Under the pieces are notes generated by a model. It was not told the DNA's origin. It did not search any database and was given only the letters and a program-made list of their open reading frames with translations. Positions 1-9,144 of a stretch of DNA of 64,000 nucleotides are shown here, piece after piece. The position numbers were made by a program, and so were the translations under genes. Where the stretch lies: positions 558,001 to 622,000 of the forward strand of contig JAUXUT010000149.1 of the NCBI GenBank assembly GCA_030680695.1. Reading direction: 5' to 3'. Within the stretch, counting starts at the first letter, position 1. Every line of letters begins with the position of its first letter. The stretch comes from a bacterium (GTDB lineage Bacteria; Patescibacteria; Paceibacteria; UBA9973; UBA6065).

Positions 1-979
1 ATGCACCAACAAATGAGGCCTTCGCTTTCTCGGCAGCTGTATTGCCATGATATAAACCAGCCACAGCGAGAGCGAGCCTTTGCTTTACATCGCGTGGGTT
101 TCCACCGGCAGCTAAAAATGCCTGTTCCTTGGTGATTTCTTCCTCGGAAACCATAGTGCAAAGTTCAAACCCAGGAATAATCATGTTGTCAGGCCAGCTC
201 ATTACCTTGCCAAACATTTCTTCGGCGCTGTCCTGCATAGTAATCATGTTGCCTTCGGTCTTACCCATCTTCTTACCAGAAGAATCCACAAGCAACTTGG
301 TTGCGATGACGGCCTTCTCTTTATCTTTCATTGAACGCATGAGGTCTCGGCCAGCAAGCATGTTGAAAGTTTGGTCGTTACCGCCGATTTCTGCATCGAC
401 ATCCATGGCCACACTGTCATAGCCCTGCATCAACGGATACAAGAATTCGTGCATGAACACTGGTTTTCCTTGATCCATTCTGGCGCGGAACATATCTCGC
501 TTGAGCATTTGATCAACCGTCATATTTGATGCAAGTCGAACAACATCAGCAAAACCCATCTTATCCAGCCACTTGCTATTGAACTTAAATTTTGCGGCAT
601 TAGCCCCAGAAAAAGACAGAAAAGTTGAGGCTTGTTTCTTGTACAAAGAAAGATTTTTAAGAACATCTTTTCGTGAGAGCTGTTTCCTCGCAGCCATCTT
701 GTCTGAAGGGTCTCCAATCATGGCTGTGAAATCCCCCATAAGAAGTATGACCTGGTGGCCCATCTTTTGAAGAGCGGCGAGCTTCATTATTGGTATGGCG
801 TGACCCATATGAAGTGTCGGTCCGGTCGGATCTATGCCGAGATATATCGTAAGTCTCTTGCCGCTTGCCAAAGATTTACCAAAAGCCTCTTTGGATGGAA
901 AAATCGCCTCAACCCCCCGAGAAAGAAAATTTTCGATGGCCTTTGGATCAGTGTTTGGCTTTGGGCGAGAGAATATCAT
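1..979 (-). CDS. tyrS: Tyrosyl-tRNA synthetase, C-terminus cut by window edge
   Basis: Charges tRNA-Tyr with tyrosine in the cytoplasm. Reading leftward from ATG at 979, the protein has the class I signature GPTLHMGHA (HIGH box) near residue 70, the tyrosine-site motif GGNDQTFNML and the KMSKS-equivalent SSGKKMGKTEGN, all typical of bacterial TyrRS. About 326 residues are visible; the anticodon-binding and S4-like C-terminus lies beyond base 1. A TATGAT -10-like box lies 11 nt before the ATG. The gene is divergent from the penicillin-binding protein gene at 1053. TrpRS is less likely because the GGNDQ and GKTEGN motifs are TyrRS-like. Confidence 0.93.
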   Translation of the reverse strand, partial: MIFSRPKPNTDPKAIENFLSRGVEAIFPSKEAFGKSLASGKRLTIYLGIDPTGPTLHMGHAIPIMKLAALQKMGHQVILLMGDFTAMIGDPSDKMAARKQLSRKDVLKNLSLYKKQASTFLSFSGANAAKFKFNSKWLDKMGFADVVRLASNMTVDQMLKRDMFRARMDQGKPVFMHEFLYPLMQGYDSVAMDVDAEIGGNDQTFNMLAGRDLMRSMKDKEKAVIATKLLVDSSGKKMGKTEGNMITMQDSAEEMFGKVMSWPDNMIIPGFELCTMVSEEEITKEQAFLAAGGNPRDVKQRLALAVAGLYHGNTAAEKAKASFVGA

Positions 980-1052
980 GAGAACACTTTATCATAGCCG
1001 TATTTTGTTGTCTTGTAGGCCGTCTCTGTAGGTGATATCTTAGACCATACCC

Positions 1053-3599
1053 ATGAAGAAAAGCTTCTTTGCCAGGGCCAAGCGCCATTTTAAGTCACAC
1101 ACCAAGCAGGATGTCCTAATACTGCTCGCCTGCATCGCCTGTATTGCCATAGGAATAGTCGTTCTCTGGATCTCATCCTTCCGCCTCCCAGACATCTCAT
1201 CTTTCGACCAACGCAAGGTCTCTGAATCAACCAAAATATATGATCGCACCGGCGAAGTGCTGCTCTTCGACCTGCACGACAGTGTGAAAAGAACTGTGGT
1301 GTCGAGCGACGACATCTCTGAAAACCTCAAAAAGGCAACTATTGCTATTGAGGATGATCGTTTCTATGAACACATCGGTGTCAGGCCAATGGCGTTTCTT
1401 CGTGCTGTTATTGTAAACATAAAAGACGGCGGATTTAGCCAGGGAGGTTCTACCATCACACAGCAAGTTGTTAAAAACACCCTGCTCACCGCGGACAAAA
1501 GCCCGAGCAGAAAAATAAAAGAGTGGGTCTTGGCTGTGAAACTTGAAAAACTCATCAGCAAGGAACGGATCCTTGAAATATACCTCAACGAAAACCCTTA
1601 CGGTGGAAATATTTATGGTGTGCAGGAAGCATCGAGACAATTCTTCGGCAAAACAGCCAAGGACGTGACACTTGCAGAAGCTTCTTATCTTGCAGCGATT
1701 CCCCAGGCGAGCACCTTCTATTCACCTTATGGTCCAAATCGTGACAGACTTGAGGCGCGTAAAAACCTTGTGCTATCACGCATGTTCGATCAAGGACTCA
1801 TAACCAAAGAAGAATATGATGTAGCAAGATCTGAATCGGTTGTATTCCAAGAACGCGGCACCTTCGGAATAAAAGCGGCTCACTTTGTGTTTTTTGTTAA
1901 AGACCACCTGGAAGGGATTCTTGGTAAGGGAGCTCTTGATAACGAGGGTTATAAAATCATAACAACCCTTGATGCGGGACTACAGACGGCAAATGAAGAA
2001 ATAATCAAATCTTCGGCCCTTCAAAACAAAATCAATTTCGAAGCTGAGAATGCGGCCCTGATTGCCCTGGATCCGAAAACCGGGGACATCCTATCTATGG
2101 TGGGATCTCGCGACTATTTCGATAAAGAGATAGACGGTCAATTCAATGCGGCGATTGCTCCTAATCGCCAACCTGGATCAACCATGAAACCGATAATATA
2201 TGCCCAGGCTTTTTCTGAGGGCTACACTGATGACACCGTACTTTTCGATGTACAGACAGAATTCAGTGCGCAGTGTGACAAAGATGGAAAACCACTCAAC
2301 CCAAGCGCTGACCCAAAGGTGTGTTACCGCCCACAAAACTACGATGATACCTTCAGAGGACCAATAACCCTACGTGATGCCCTCGCCCAATCAATAAACG
2401 TCCCTGCTGTAAAACTCCTGTATCTTGCAGGAATCACTGATTCAATAAACCTGGCTCGCCAAATGGGGATAACAAGTCTTGGTGGTGCTAATCAGTACGG
2501 TCTCACCCTTGTTTTAGGAGGTGGTCAGATATCCCTCCTAGAAATGACGAGTGCTTATGGGGTGTTTGCGAACGACGGGTTCCGTGTTCCTTATCGATCA
2601 GTACTCCAGGTATTTGATTCGAGTGGTAATGAGGTTAGACTGCCTGCCCAAAAAACCACACGTGCGCTCGACCAAAATGTCGCAAGAACAATATCGAATA
2701 TACTCTCAGATAACGTGGCAAGAACTCCTGGTTATGGGCCTAATTCGATACTTTACTTCCCTAATCGAGACGTCGCTGTAAAAACAGGTACCACCAATGA
2801 GTCTCGTGACGCCTGGACCATTGGGTACTCGCCAAACATCGTTGTTGGTATCTGGGCCGGAAATAATGATAATCGGCCCATGGTGAAGCGTGTGGCGGGC
2901 CAGATAGTGGCTCCTATATGGAACCGTGCAATGACTGAAGCTCTTAAATCTCTGCCCGACGAAAGGTTCGTAAATCCAACCAAACCAGATCCAATGACTC
3001 TTAAGCCTGTTATGAAGGGTGTTTGGCAGGGTGGTGACGCGTATGTGATAGATAAGATCTCGGGAAAGCTCGCCACCAACTTTACCCCATATGAAGCACG
3101 TGAGGAAAGGGTTGTGCCTGGTATACACACAATTCTTTACTGGCTCGACAAAAATAATCCACTTGGCGACAAACCATTCAACCCAGCATCAGACCCTCAG
3201 TTTGATAGGTGGGAGTACGCTGTACGTAAATGGGCGGCCGAACGGGGTTATGTTGATGGTGACAGATCAATAATCCCAACGCAGATGGATGATGTGCATA
3301 CCTCTGCCAGCGCCCTAAAAATAGAGGTGCAAAACTTGTCTGGTGAAACTGAATATGATCCATATGAAAACCTGTCCGTATTCGTATCATCTTCTGGTAT
3401 CTATCCACTCACACAGGTGAGCCTATACCTAAACGGCACACTGTTTGGAACCGTGAGGGAACAGCCGTTTGTTTTTAGGTTCAGCCCACAAGACATCCCA
3501 GGTCTAGGAGAAAGGAATGAGGTTCGTGTTGTTGGCACCGACAGTGTGTATAACAGCGCCGAAGATGAAGCTGTGTTGCGAGTCAGACTAGACGGCTAA
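1053..3599 (+). CDS. Class A penicillin-binding protein (transglycosylase/transpeptidase)
   Basis: Bifunctional peptidoglycan synthase (PBP1A family) that polymerises and cross-links the cell wall outside the membrane. One N-terminal membrane anchor lies at residues about 20-42. The GT51 domain has its catalytic glutamate in IEDDRFYEH (E100) and the GGSTITQQ motif. The transpeptidase domain has SxxK (S376-TM-K379), SIN, and KTGT (K577-G579) motifs. The C-terminal 130 residues form an Ig-like/beta-rich extension (LYLNGTLFGTV). At 848 aa the length is normal for the family. Its last four bases overlap the end of the convergent DciA-like gene. Confidence 0.95.
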   Translation: MKKSFFARAKRHFKSHTKQDVLILLACIACIAIGIVVLWISSFRLPDISSFDQRKVSESTKIYDRTGEVLLFDLHDSVKRTVVSSDDISENLKKATIAIEDDRFYEHIGVRPMAFLRAVIVNIKDGGFSQGGSTITQQVVKNTLLTADKSPSRKIKEWVLAVKLEKLISKERILEIYLNENPYGGNIYGVQEASRQFFGKTAKDVTLAEASYLAAIPQASTFYSPYGPNRDRLEARKNLVLSRMFDQGLITKEEYDVARSESVVFQERGTFGIKAAHFVFFVKDHLEGILGKGALDNEGYKIITTLDAGLQTANEEIIKSSALQNKINFEAENAALIALDPKTGDILSMVGSRDYFDKEIDGQFNAAIAPNRQPGSTMKPIIYAQAFSEGYTDDTVLFDVQTEFSAQCDKDGKPLNPSADPKVCYRPQNYDDTFRGPITLRDALAQSINVPAVKLLYLAGITDSINLARQMGITSLGGANQYGLTLVLGGGQISLLEMTSAYGVFANDGFRVPYRSVLQVFDSSGNEVRLPAQKTTRALDQNVARTISNILSDNVARTPGYGPNSILYFPNRDVAVKTGTTNESRDAWTIGYSPNIVVGIWAGNNDNRPMVKRVAGQIVAPIWNRAMTEALKSLPDERFVNPTKPDPMTLKPVMKGVWQGGDAYVIDKISGKLATNFTPYEAREERVVPGIHTILYWLDKNNPLGDKPFNPASDPQFDRWEYAVRKWAAERGYVDGDRSIIPTQMDDVHTSASALKIEVQNLSGETEYDPYENLSVFVSSSGIYPLTQVSLYLNGTLFGTVREQPFVFRFSPQDIPGLGERNEVRVVGTDSVYNSAEDEAVLRVRLDG

Positions 3600-3844
3600 C
3601 GCACATCAATAATCTTTAGGTCTGGGTTTTCTGAGAGGCGCCTAAGTAGGGCGCCTTTCTTTATAAAAACTAATGCTTGGGCTGTGGAGTTTGCTTTTAT
3701 ATAAAGCACTCCGCGGCGAAGTTCGAACTTAATATCATTAATACCGCAAACATCTTTTAATGCGGTGTTTATAGCATCATTAGAATCCTTTGATTGTTTC
3801 TCGAGTTTTGAGAACCTTTTAAGGTAATCGGTGATGTTAAACAT
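3596..3844 (-). CDS. DciA-like (DUF721) small protein
   Basis: An 82-residue basic protein with the DUF721/DciA-type pattern: a helix-rich start, then a beta-alpha segment (IKFELRRGVLYIKANSTAQAL) and a hydrophobic end. DciA proteins help load the replicative helicase in bacteria lacking DnaC/DnaI. The position directly downstream of dnaA and dnaN on the same strand supports a replication role. It is short for the family and similarity is judged by eye, so the name is tentative. The gap to dnaN is 18 bases, consistent with co-transcription. Confidence 0.6.
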   Translation of the reverse strand: MFNITDYLKRFSKLEKQSKDSNDAINTALKDVCGINDIKFELRRGVLYIKANSTAQALVFIKKGALLRRLSENPDLKIIDVR

Positions 3845-3862
3845 TGGTTTATAAAACCAACC

Positions 3863-4963
3863 TTATCTGTTCATAGGCATCACAAGATACATAAAGGATC
3901 GGTCTGTGACACCGTGTATAACAAGGGGCTTGTTTGCTCCTCCAAGAGAGAGCGAGAGGCTGTCTGCGTCGATGGACTGGAAACAGTCGGCAATGTATCG
4001 GTAATTGAAATTGATATCAACGTCCTGCCCAGTAACACTTGCGTCCATTGAGTTTGTGTATTCCCCAACATCACTGTTCTTTGTTGAAACAACAAATGAT
4101 TTCTTTGATGGTGTGGCTTTTATATTGACCTGATTGAATTTATCCGAGAAAACATTGGATGTTTTGAGTGAGTCAACAAGGTCTTGTTTAAGTACAATAA
4201 CCTCGGTTATAAAAGCTTTTGGCACTATTTGTTTATAGTCTGGGAACGTGGCGTCAACCACCCTAGACATCAAATACATGTCTTTTGCCTCAAAAGCAAT
4301 CTGGTTTTTATCAAAAAGGACTTGTATATCTTCTGTTGAAGTTTCTAGTGATTTTATAATGTCTAAAACATTCTTGGCTGGAATAATAACCGATGGAAAA
4401 TCAAGTGTGTCTTTCACTTTCACCTTCTTTTCTGCAAGACGAAATGAATCTGTTGATACAAAAACTAGATCAGATCCATCTTTGTAGATATACACACTAG
4501 CAAGCTCTGGTTTAATGCTTGATGTTGATGCGCTATATACAACAGATTTTAGGCCCTTAACAAGGGTTTTTGGGTTTATTTCTATTGTTTTTTGAGATTC
4601 AAGCTTTGGAATTGATGGGAAGTCTTCTGGAGAAAACGTTTTAATAAGAGTTGTGTTGGATGGTGTGGATACCAATGCATTACCATCTTTTGTTTCAAGG
4701 GTGATGTTTTTTTCGCGATGAAGACCCGAAAGAAGGGAGCTTAGAACAGCGCCATGGAGAGCTATCTCACCTTCTTCAGACACTTTTGCTGGAACAACTA
4801 TTTCTATGCCGCAATCAAGGTTTGTTGCGCGTATAGTAAGAGCGCTTTTGGAGGCCTTCATGTGTATACAGGACAATATCGGCAAAGAAAGATTTTTGCC
4901 GGTTAACCTATCAGCTTTTGCGATCCCCTCTATTAACTTATCTTTTATACACTCGATTTTCAT
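3863..4963 (-). CDS. dnaN: DNA polymerase III beta subunit (sliding clamp)
   Basis: Forms the ring-shaped clamp that tethers DNA polymerase III to DNA. The 366-aa length and three-domain repeat organisation match DnaN; the C-terminus has the diagnostic FLVMPMR-type ending (here YLVMPMNR), and the N-terminus has the TGKNLSLPILSCIHMKA pattern (usual form R...LPIL..I). The gene follows dnaA on the same strand with the putative origin between them. A TATACT box ends 6 nt before the ATG, so its own transcript would be leaderless. Confidence 0.97.
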   Translation of the reverse strand: MKIECIKDKLIEGIAKADRLTGKNLSLPILSCIHMKASKSALTIRATNLDCGIEIVVPAKVSEEGEIALHGAVLSSLLSGLHREKNITLETKDGNALVSTPSNTTLIKTFSPEDFPSIPKLESQKTIEINPKTLVKGLKSVVYSASTSSIKPELASVYIYKDGSDLVFVSTDSFRLAEKKVKVKDTLDFPSVIIPAKNVLDIIKSLETSTEDIQVLFDKNQIAFEAKDMYLMSRVVDATFPDYKQIVPKAFITEVIVLKQDLVDSLKTSNVFSDKFNQVNIKATPSKKSFVVSTKNSDVGEYTNSMDASVTGQDVDINFNYRYIADCFQSIDADSLSLSLGGANKPLVIHGVTDRSFMYLVMPMNR

Positions 4964-5200
4964 ATCCCCAGTATATCTTCTATTTTCTTTATAAAACTAA
5001 AACTATTCCTATTAAAGGTGTGGATATGTGGATAACACACTCAACGGCCTTATATAAACATATAACACCAACCCAGAATCTCAGAACCTGTTGAATAAAC
5101 TTTGATTTATCCACCACCACTGAAATGAACACCGAACCAATCCGTCTTATACCCAATCTGTCCCCAACAAACCAACACAGAAAACCACAGGTTATCTACA
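4964..5200. other. Putative replication origin (oriC) with DnaA boxes
   Basis: Spacer between dnaA and dnaN. It holds two consecutive DnaA-box matches in reverse orientation, TGTGGATAT (5019-5027) and the perfect TGTGGATAA (5027-5035), and two forward ones, TTATCCACC (5107-5115) and TTATCTACA (5192-5200, overlapping the dnaA stop). The flanks are AT-rich. The gene order around it is the ancestral bacterial oriC arrangement. Origin function is inferred from boxes and synteny; an unwinding element is not proven. Confidence 0.6.
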
Positions 5201-6554
5201 TGATAAGAGACCGGATATGATTCAACTCCTGAAGAAGTACGTGGTTGGACTTTATATCCTCCTTTATTTTCTCGCAAGAGTGTATGACGGTTGTATGGTC
5301 ACGACCACCAAGCTTTTCACCAATCGATGGGTACGAGATATTCATATCTTCACGTAAAAGATACATTATTACTTGGCGTGGTTTAACCACCTCTTTTTTA
5401 CGTGTTTTTTCGTAAATATGACTTTCGTTTATGTTATAGAAATCGGAAACAAGTTTCACAATATCTTTAACAGAAATAGATTTTTTTGGTTTAAGACTGT
5501 TTTTAAGCAGAGCCTTAATATCTATAATGTTTAATTCCCTACCCTTAACCTGCATTTGAATGGCTATGGAATTGATTATTCCCTCCAATTCACGGATATT
5601 GCCATCTATACTGTGGGCCAAAAACTCAATAATCTCTGGGGTGAGGTTTATGCGGCGTTGGGACATTTTAGCCCGCAAAATAGCAAGCCTAGACTCATAA
5701 TCTGGTGTAGACACATCAACAATCATTCCTGCGTTAAAGCGCGATTTTATACGATCTTCTAACTCAGGAATATGGTTGGGGTGCCTATCAGACGAACAAA
5801 TAAGCTGCTTGTTGTTCTCATGGAGAGAATTAAAGAGGTGAAAAAACTCTTCTTGCGACTTCTCTTTACTCGAGAAGAATTGAACATCATCCATAATAAG
5901 GACGTCGTATTTTCGATAACGCTCCTTGAAATGATTCGCCCTCCCGAGCTGCAATGAGTTCATATAATCAACAGCAAACCGCTCGGACGTTACGTAGTAC
6001 ACCTTTTTAGATGGATGGTGTTGTTTGATGTGATTGCCAACAGCCTGTGTAAGGTGTGTTTTTCCACGTCCTGTATCTCCATAGATAAAGAGTGGGTTGT
6101 AAGCAACTCCAGGATTTTTCATAACAGCCTGCGCCGCAGCATGGGCGAGCTCGTTAAATGGACCAACCACAAAAGAATCAAAAGTATATTTTGGATTAAG
6201 GTTGTCTTCTTTGTTTATATAAAAGTCTTGCAGAGGCAGTTCGAAAGTCGGGGCAAGTACCTTTTTTGGTTCTTCTGCGGCTTCCTGTTTTTTCTCGTTT
6301 ATCTTACCAATTACGTATTCTATAGCCCTCACATCGTTACCGAAGTCACGGAGGTGTTTGAGTACGGTCTTGTGGAACTTGCTAGAAAGCCAATCTTTGG
6401 CGAATACGCTCGGAACCGACAGATATACGACACCGTCAGATATTTTGTGAATATGAGTCTCCCTAAACCACATCGTGAAATTTCCTTTCGATACGGTGAG
6501 TTCGATCGCCCCAAGCACATTCTCCCAAAGTTTTTTATTATCTATTGAGGCCAC
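5196..6554 (-). CDS. dnaA: Chromosomal replication initiator DnaA
   Basis: AAA+ ATPase that binds DnaA boxes and opens oriC. Domain I (LWENVLGAIELTVSKGNFTMWF) is followed by a short linker, then the ATPase with Walker A GDTGRGKTHL, Walker B VLIMDDVQFF and sensor regions, then domain IV with the DnaA-box-binding motif GGRDHTTVIHSC. The reading frame stays open to a TTG at 6617, but GTG at 6554 gives a normal start just before domain I (about 452 aa), so it is chosen. The gene lies divergent from rpmH. Confidence 0.96.
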   Translation of the reverse strand: MASIDNKKLWENVLGAIELTVSKGNFTMWFRETHIHKISDGVVYLSVPSVFAKDWLSSKFHKTVLKHLRDFGNDVRAIEYVIGKINEKKQEAAEEPKKVLAPTFELPLQDFYINKEDNLNPKYTFDSFVVGPFNELAHAAAQAVMKNPGVAYNPLFIYGDTGRGKTHLTQAVGNHIKQHHPSKKVYYVTSERFAVDYMNSLQLGRANHFKERYRKYDVLIMDDVQFFSSKEKSQEEFFHLFNSLHENNKQLICSSDRHPNHIPELEDRIKSRFNAGMIVDVSTPDYESRLAILRAKMSQRRINLTPEIIEFLAHSIDGNIRELEGIINSIAIQMQVKGRELNIIDIKALLKNSLKPKKSISVKDIVKLVSDFYNINESHIYEKTRKKEVVKPRQVIMYLLREDMNISYPSIGEKLGGRDHTTVIHSCEKIKEDIKSNHVLLQELNHIRSLIM

Positions 6555-6674
6555 AGGTTTTACTTTTTGATATGAGTAAGTATATAGTGCCGTTTGAATC
6601 AGAGAACTTGTGAACAAGTCATAAGTATGTTAATAATATGTGCACAAGCTGTTAATAAGAATTTTCTCTTCGCC

Positions 6675-6812
6675 ATGGCAATCAAGTACAAAACTAAAAA
6701 CAGGAAGAGGGCTCGAGCCCACGGTTTCCTCGCTCGCAAGAGCTCCCCTACCGGCAGGAAGGTTATTGCTCGTAGACGACAGAAGGGCCGCAAGAGGATA
6801 ATTAAGGCTTAA
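6675..6812 (+). CDS. rpmH: 50S ribosomal protein L34
   Basis: A 45-residue, very basic ribosomal protein with the L34 core (KTKNRKRARAHGFLAR, then ...GRKVIARRRQKGRKR). It is the first gene of the classic rpmH-rnpA-yidC cluster, divergent from dnaA. The start ATG at 6675 gives the typical short N-terminus. The upstream 60 bases are AT-rich and hold the promoter region shared with dnaA. rnpA starts five bases after its stop codon. Confidence 0.96.
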   Translation: MAIKYKTKNRKRARAHGFLARKSSPTGRKVIARRRQKGRKRIIKA

Positions 6813-6816
6813 AGCC

Positions 6817-7143
6817 ATGCTACGCAAGGCAGATCGCCTCGCGTCTCGCGACATAAATCGCCCATCTCAAGGAAAAAGCGTCTTCGGGACGCTTATTTCT
6901 ATGCGTTTTTTACCATCCGAGCACACCAAAGTTTCCGTGGTTGTGTCTAAAAAGGTCGCGCCGACAGCCGTTGGACGCAACCGGATCCGCCGCAGGGTCT
7001 ATGCTGCTGTGCGAGAAGTGAGAAATTCACTCAAAAAACCCGCTTTTATAATGATTATGCCCAAGAAAGAGTGCCTTTCTTGCGATATAAGGTCAATCAA
7101 TGACGAGCTCAAAACCCTTTTTAACAAGGCTGGTCTTTCGTGA
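6817..7143 (+). CDS. rnpA: Ribonuclease P protein component
   Basis: Protein subunit that helps the RNase P RNA mature tRNA 5' ends. The 108-aa protein carries the family signature around AVGRNRIRRRVYAAVRE (RNR-type motif) and the SKKVAPTAVGRN strand. It is directly downstream of rpmH with a four-base gap, the conserved arrangement. The RNase P RNA itself was not seen in this window. Confidence 0.93.
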   Translation: MLRKADRLASRDINRPSQGKSVFGTLISMRFLPSEHTKVSVVVSKKVAPTAVGRNRIRRRVYAAVREVRNSLKKPAFIMIMPKKECLSCDIRSINDELKTLFNKAGLS

Positions 7144-7158
7144 TAGTATTGCCCAATC

Positions 7159-7902
7159 ATGATTTCTTTGTATAACACATATATTTACGAGCCCCTCTAT
7201 AACGGTCTCATCCTTCTTATTGATTACCTACCATTCCTTGATGCGGGAATCATTATTATCATATTCACGATTATCGTCCGCATCATAATATTTCCACTTT
7301 CTAAAAAAGCGGCTCGCACCCAGGTCGTCATGAAGGCTCTAGAGCCGGAGTTGAATGCCCTTAAAGAGCGCCACAAGGACGACAAACAAGGTCAGGCTGT
7401 CGCCATCATGGGTTTCTACAAAAAGAACGGTATAAACCCTTTCTCAAGCATTTTTCTTCTCATAATCCAGCTCCCGATCATCTTTGCACTATACAAAATC
7501 TTCTACTCAACCGGACTTTCGGCTGTGAATGGTGAAATACTGTACTCGTTCGTTGCTATGCCGGCCCAAATAAACACCGCCTTTCTCGGATTGTTCGATG
7601 TTACACAAAAGAGCGTTGTTCTCGCTGTCATCGCCGCCGCCTCACAGTTCCTCCAAATTCATTTTTCCATGCCTAAACCCCCAGCAAAGACCGGAAAAGG
7701 TGGTTTTCAAGAGGATTTTGCGCGCAGCATGCATATGCAGATGAAGTACGTCTTTCCCATCTTCATACTTTTCATCGGATATCACGCAGCTGGTGCACTC
7801 GCCATATATTGGACCACAAGCAACATCTTTATGATCGCTCAGGAGATATATGTACGCAGGGAGCTTGCCAAAGAAATGGCGCTCAAAGAGAAGAAGGTCT
7901 AA
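7159..7902 (+). CDS. yidC: YidC/Oxa1-type membrane protein insertase
   Basis: Inserts and folds inner-membrane proteins. It has 247 residues with about five hydrophobic segments, beginning with the Oxa1 core near residue 25; the conserved positive groove region is visible as IIVRIIIFPLSKKAART, followed by the coiled-coil hairpin (LEPELNALKERHKDDKQGQ). It is the short form without the large periplasmic domain, as in Gram-positive and CPR bacteria. Third gene of the rpmH-rnpA-yidC operon. Its stop overlaps the convergent next gene by four bases. Confidence 0.95.
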   Translation: MISLYNTYIYEPLYNGLILLIDYLPFLDAGIIIIIFTIIVRIIIFPLSKKAARTQVVMKALEPELNALKERHKDDKQGQAVAIMGFYKKNGINPFSSIFLLIIQLPIIFALYKIFYSTGLSAVNGEILYSFVAMPAQINTAFLGLFDVTQKSVVLAVIAAASQFLQIHFSMPKPPAKTGKGGFQEDFARSMHMQMKYVFPIFILFIGYHAAGALAIYWTTSNIFMIAQEIYVRRELAKEMALKEKKV

Positions 7903-9140
7903 AGACCAAAGCGATAGAGCCAGAGACTCATATCTTTCTTGTTTGTGAATATGATGTGAGAGTCGTCGTTGCTTACGGAAAGCCTAAACATATCCATTTC
8001 TTCTAGGGCATCAAACTGAGGATCGAGTATAAAGCCGGTGTCGCCTGTTTTCACATCTATTTTCCAAAGACTGTCACTGAAAGACACACTGCCCTGGTAC
8101 CAGTCGTCCGGATAGGTTCCTGCTGGTACCACAATAGGCACCGCACAATAAATAATGTTGGCTTCGGTATTGGCCCAAGCGCATTTATCGGCGAGGGTTG
8201 CCACTGAAAGGGCCAGGGTGTTACGTGATGTGGTGTCGAAAGACGCGGACGCTATACCCCCACCCTGTGCACCGGACATGAAAACATGACTGCTTGAAGG
8301 ATTAATGTTTCCATTCAATCCCAATATTGATGACATTGCGTTAGTGAAAGTTCCAGTTGCGACGTCGAGAATATATCCATATCCATAAACAACACCACTT
8401 GGTTTTGTCGAAAGGAACGCCGATTTCGCACCATTTCTTGATATAAGCCATCCGGAAATGTCCGACGATAGAGCAACTCGTTTACCTAATCCGTTTACAT
8501 TCGTCTCAATCAATACACCGCCTGTGGTCGTTGGGTCTAGGTAAAGGATTTTTCCTGCCGCAACAGCGATTTCAGATATGCTGGCAGGAAGGAAATATCC
8601 CTCGAGGGGAGGAGTTGATGTAGATGTTGTGCTGGTTACTGTTGAAAGCACACCGTAGAACGATTGAATAGAAGTTCCGTCTTTGAGGTAACGCATAATA
8701 ACTTCCCTACCGTTGCTAGACCACAGTGCCTCATATATTTGGGGAATAGTCACATTCGATATCTTCTGCTCGCCTGTTTCAAAGACTGGTGATTCATAGA
8801 TGTGGCCAGTGGCTCGATCAACGAAACGTACAGAGACGGCTTTAGAGCTAGACGAAACAAACGTTGCACCAGCAGCCGGTTCAGCCCAAAGTTTTCGTAG
8901 GTTGGGTAGGTATACAGAGCTGTCGATGTCTATAATACCTGTACCGCCCGTGTCACCAGTTGAAGTTGCTTGGCCCCCTGTGCCACCCTGTCCACTTGGG
9001 AATGGGAATAGACCTTGGTCAGTCTTATTAATAGACGTCGAAGTCGAGTCCTTGTCATACAGGAAAAGGAACCAACCAAGCGTCGCGAGGGCTGTGATTA
9101 TAAGGAGTATTATTAAGACAATGAATGTTTTTCGATACAT
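7899..9140 (-). CDS. Membrane-anchored secreted protein, unknown function
   Basis: Not recognised as a named family. It is a 413-residue protein with one N-terminal membrane segment (residues about 6-27), then a Gly/Thr/Ser-rich linker, then about 340 residues of alternating strand pattern resembling a WD40/TolB-like beta-propeller (e.g. SSNGREVIMRYLKDGT, SNDDSHIIFTNKKDMSLWLY). It is the last gene of the minus-strand T4SS-like cluster, separated by four bases from the pilin-like gene, so it is probably part of that surface apparatus. Confidence 0.6.
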   Translation of the reverse strand: MYRKTFIVLIILLIITALATLGWFLFLYDKDSTSTSINKTDQGLFPFPSGQGGTGGQATSTGDTGGTGIIDIDSSVYLPNLRKLWAEPAAGATFVSSSSKAVSVRFVDRATGHIYESPVFETGEQKISNVTIPQIYEALWSSNGREVIMRYLKDGTSIQSFYGVLSTVTSTTSTSTPPLEGYFLPASISEIAVAAGKILYLDPTTTGGVLIETNVNGLGKRVALSSDISGWLISRNGAKSAFLSTKPSGVVYGYGYILDVATGTFTNAMSSILGLNGNINPSSSHVFMSGAQGGGIASASFDTTSRNTLALSVATLADKCAWANTEANIIYCAVPIVVPAGTYPDDWYQGSVSFSDSLWKIDVKTGDTGFILDPQFDALEEMDMFRLSVSNDDSHIIFTNKKDMSLWLYRFGL

Positions 9141-9144
9141 GGGT

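Noticed and set aside
6555..6617. TTG start extending dnaA by 21 residues
   Set aside because: The extension is not DnaA-like; GTG at 6554 directly precedes domain I.
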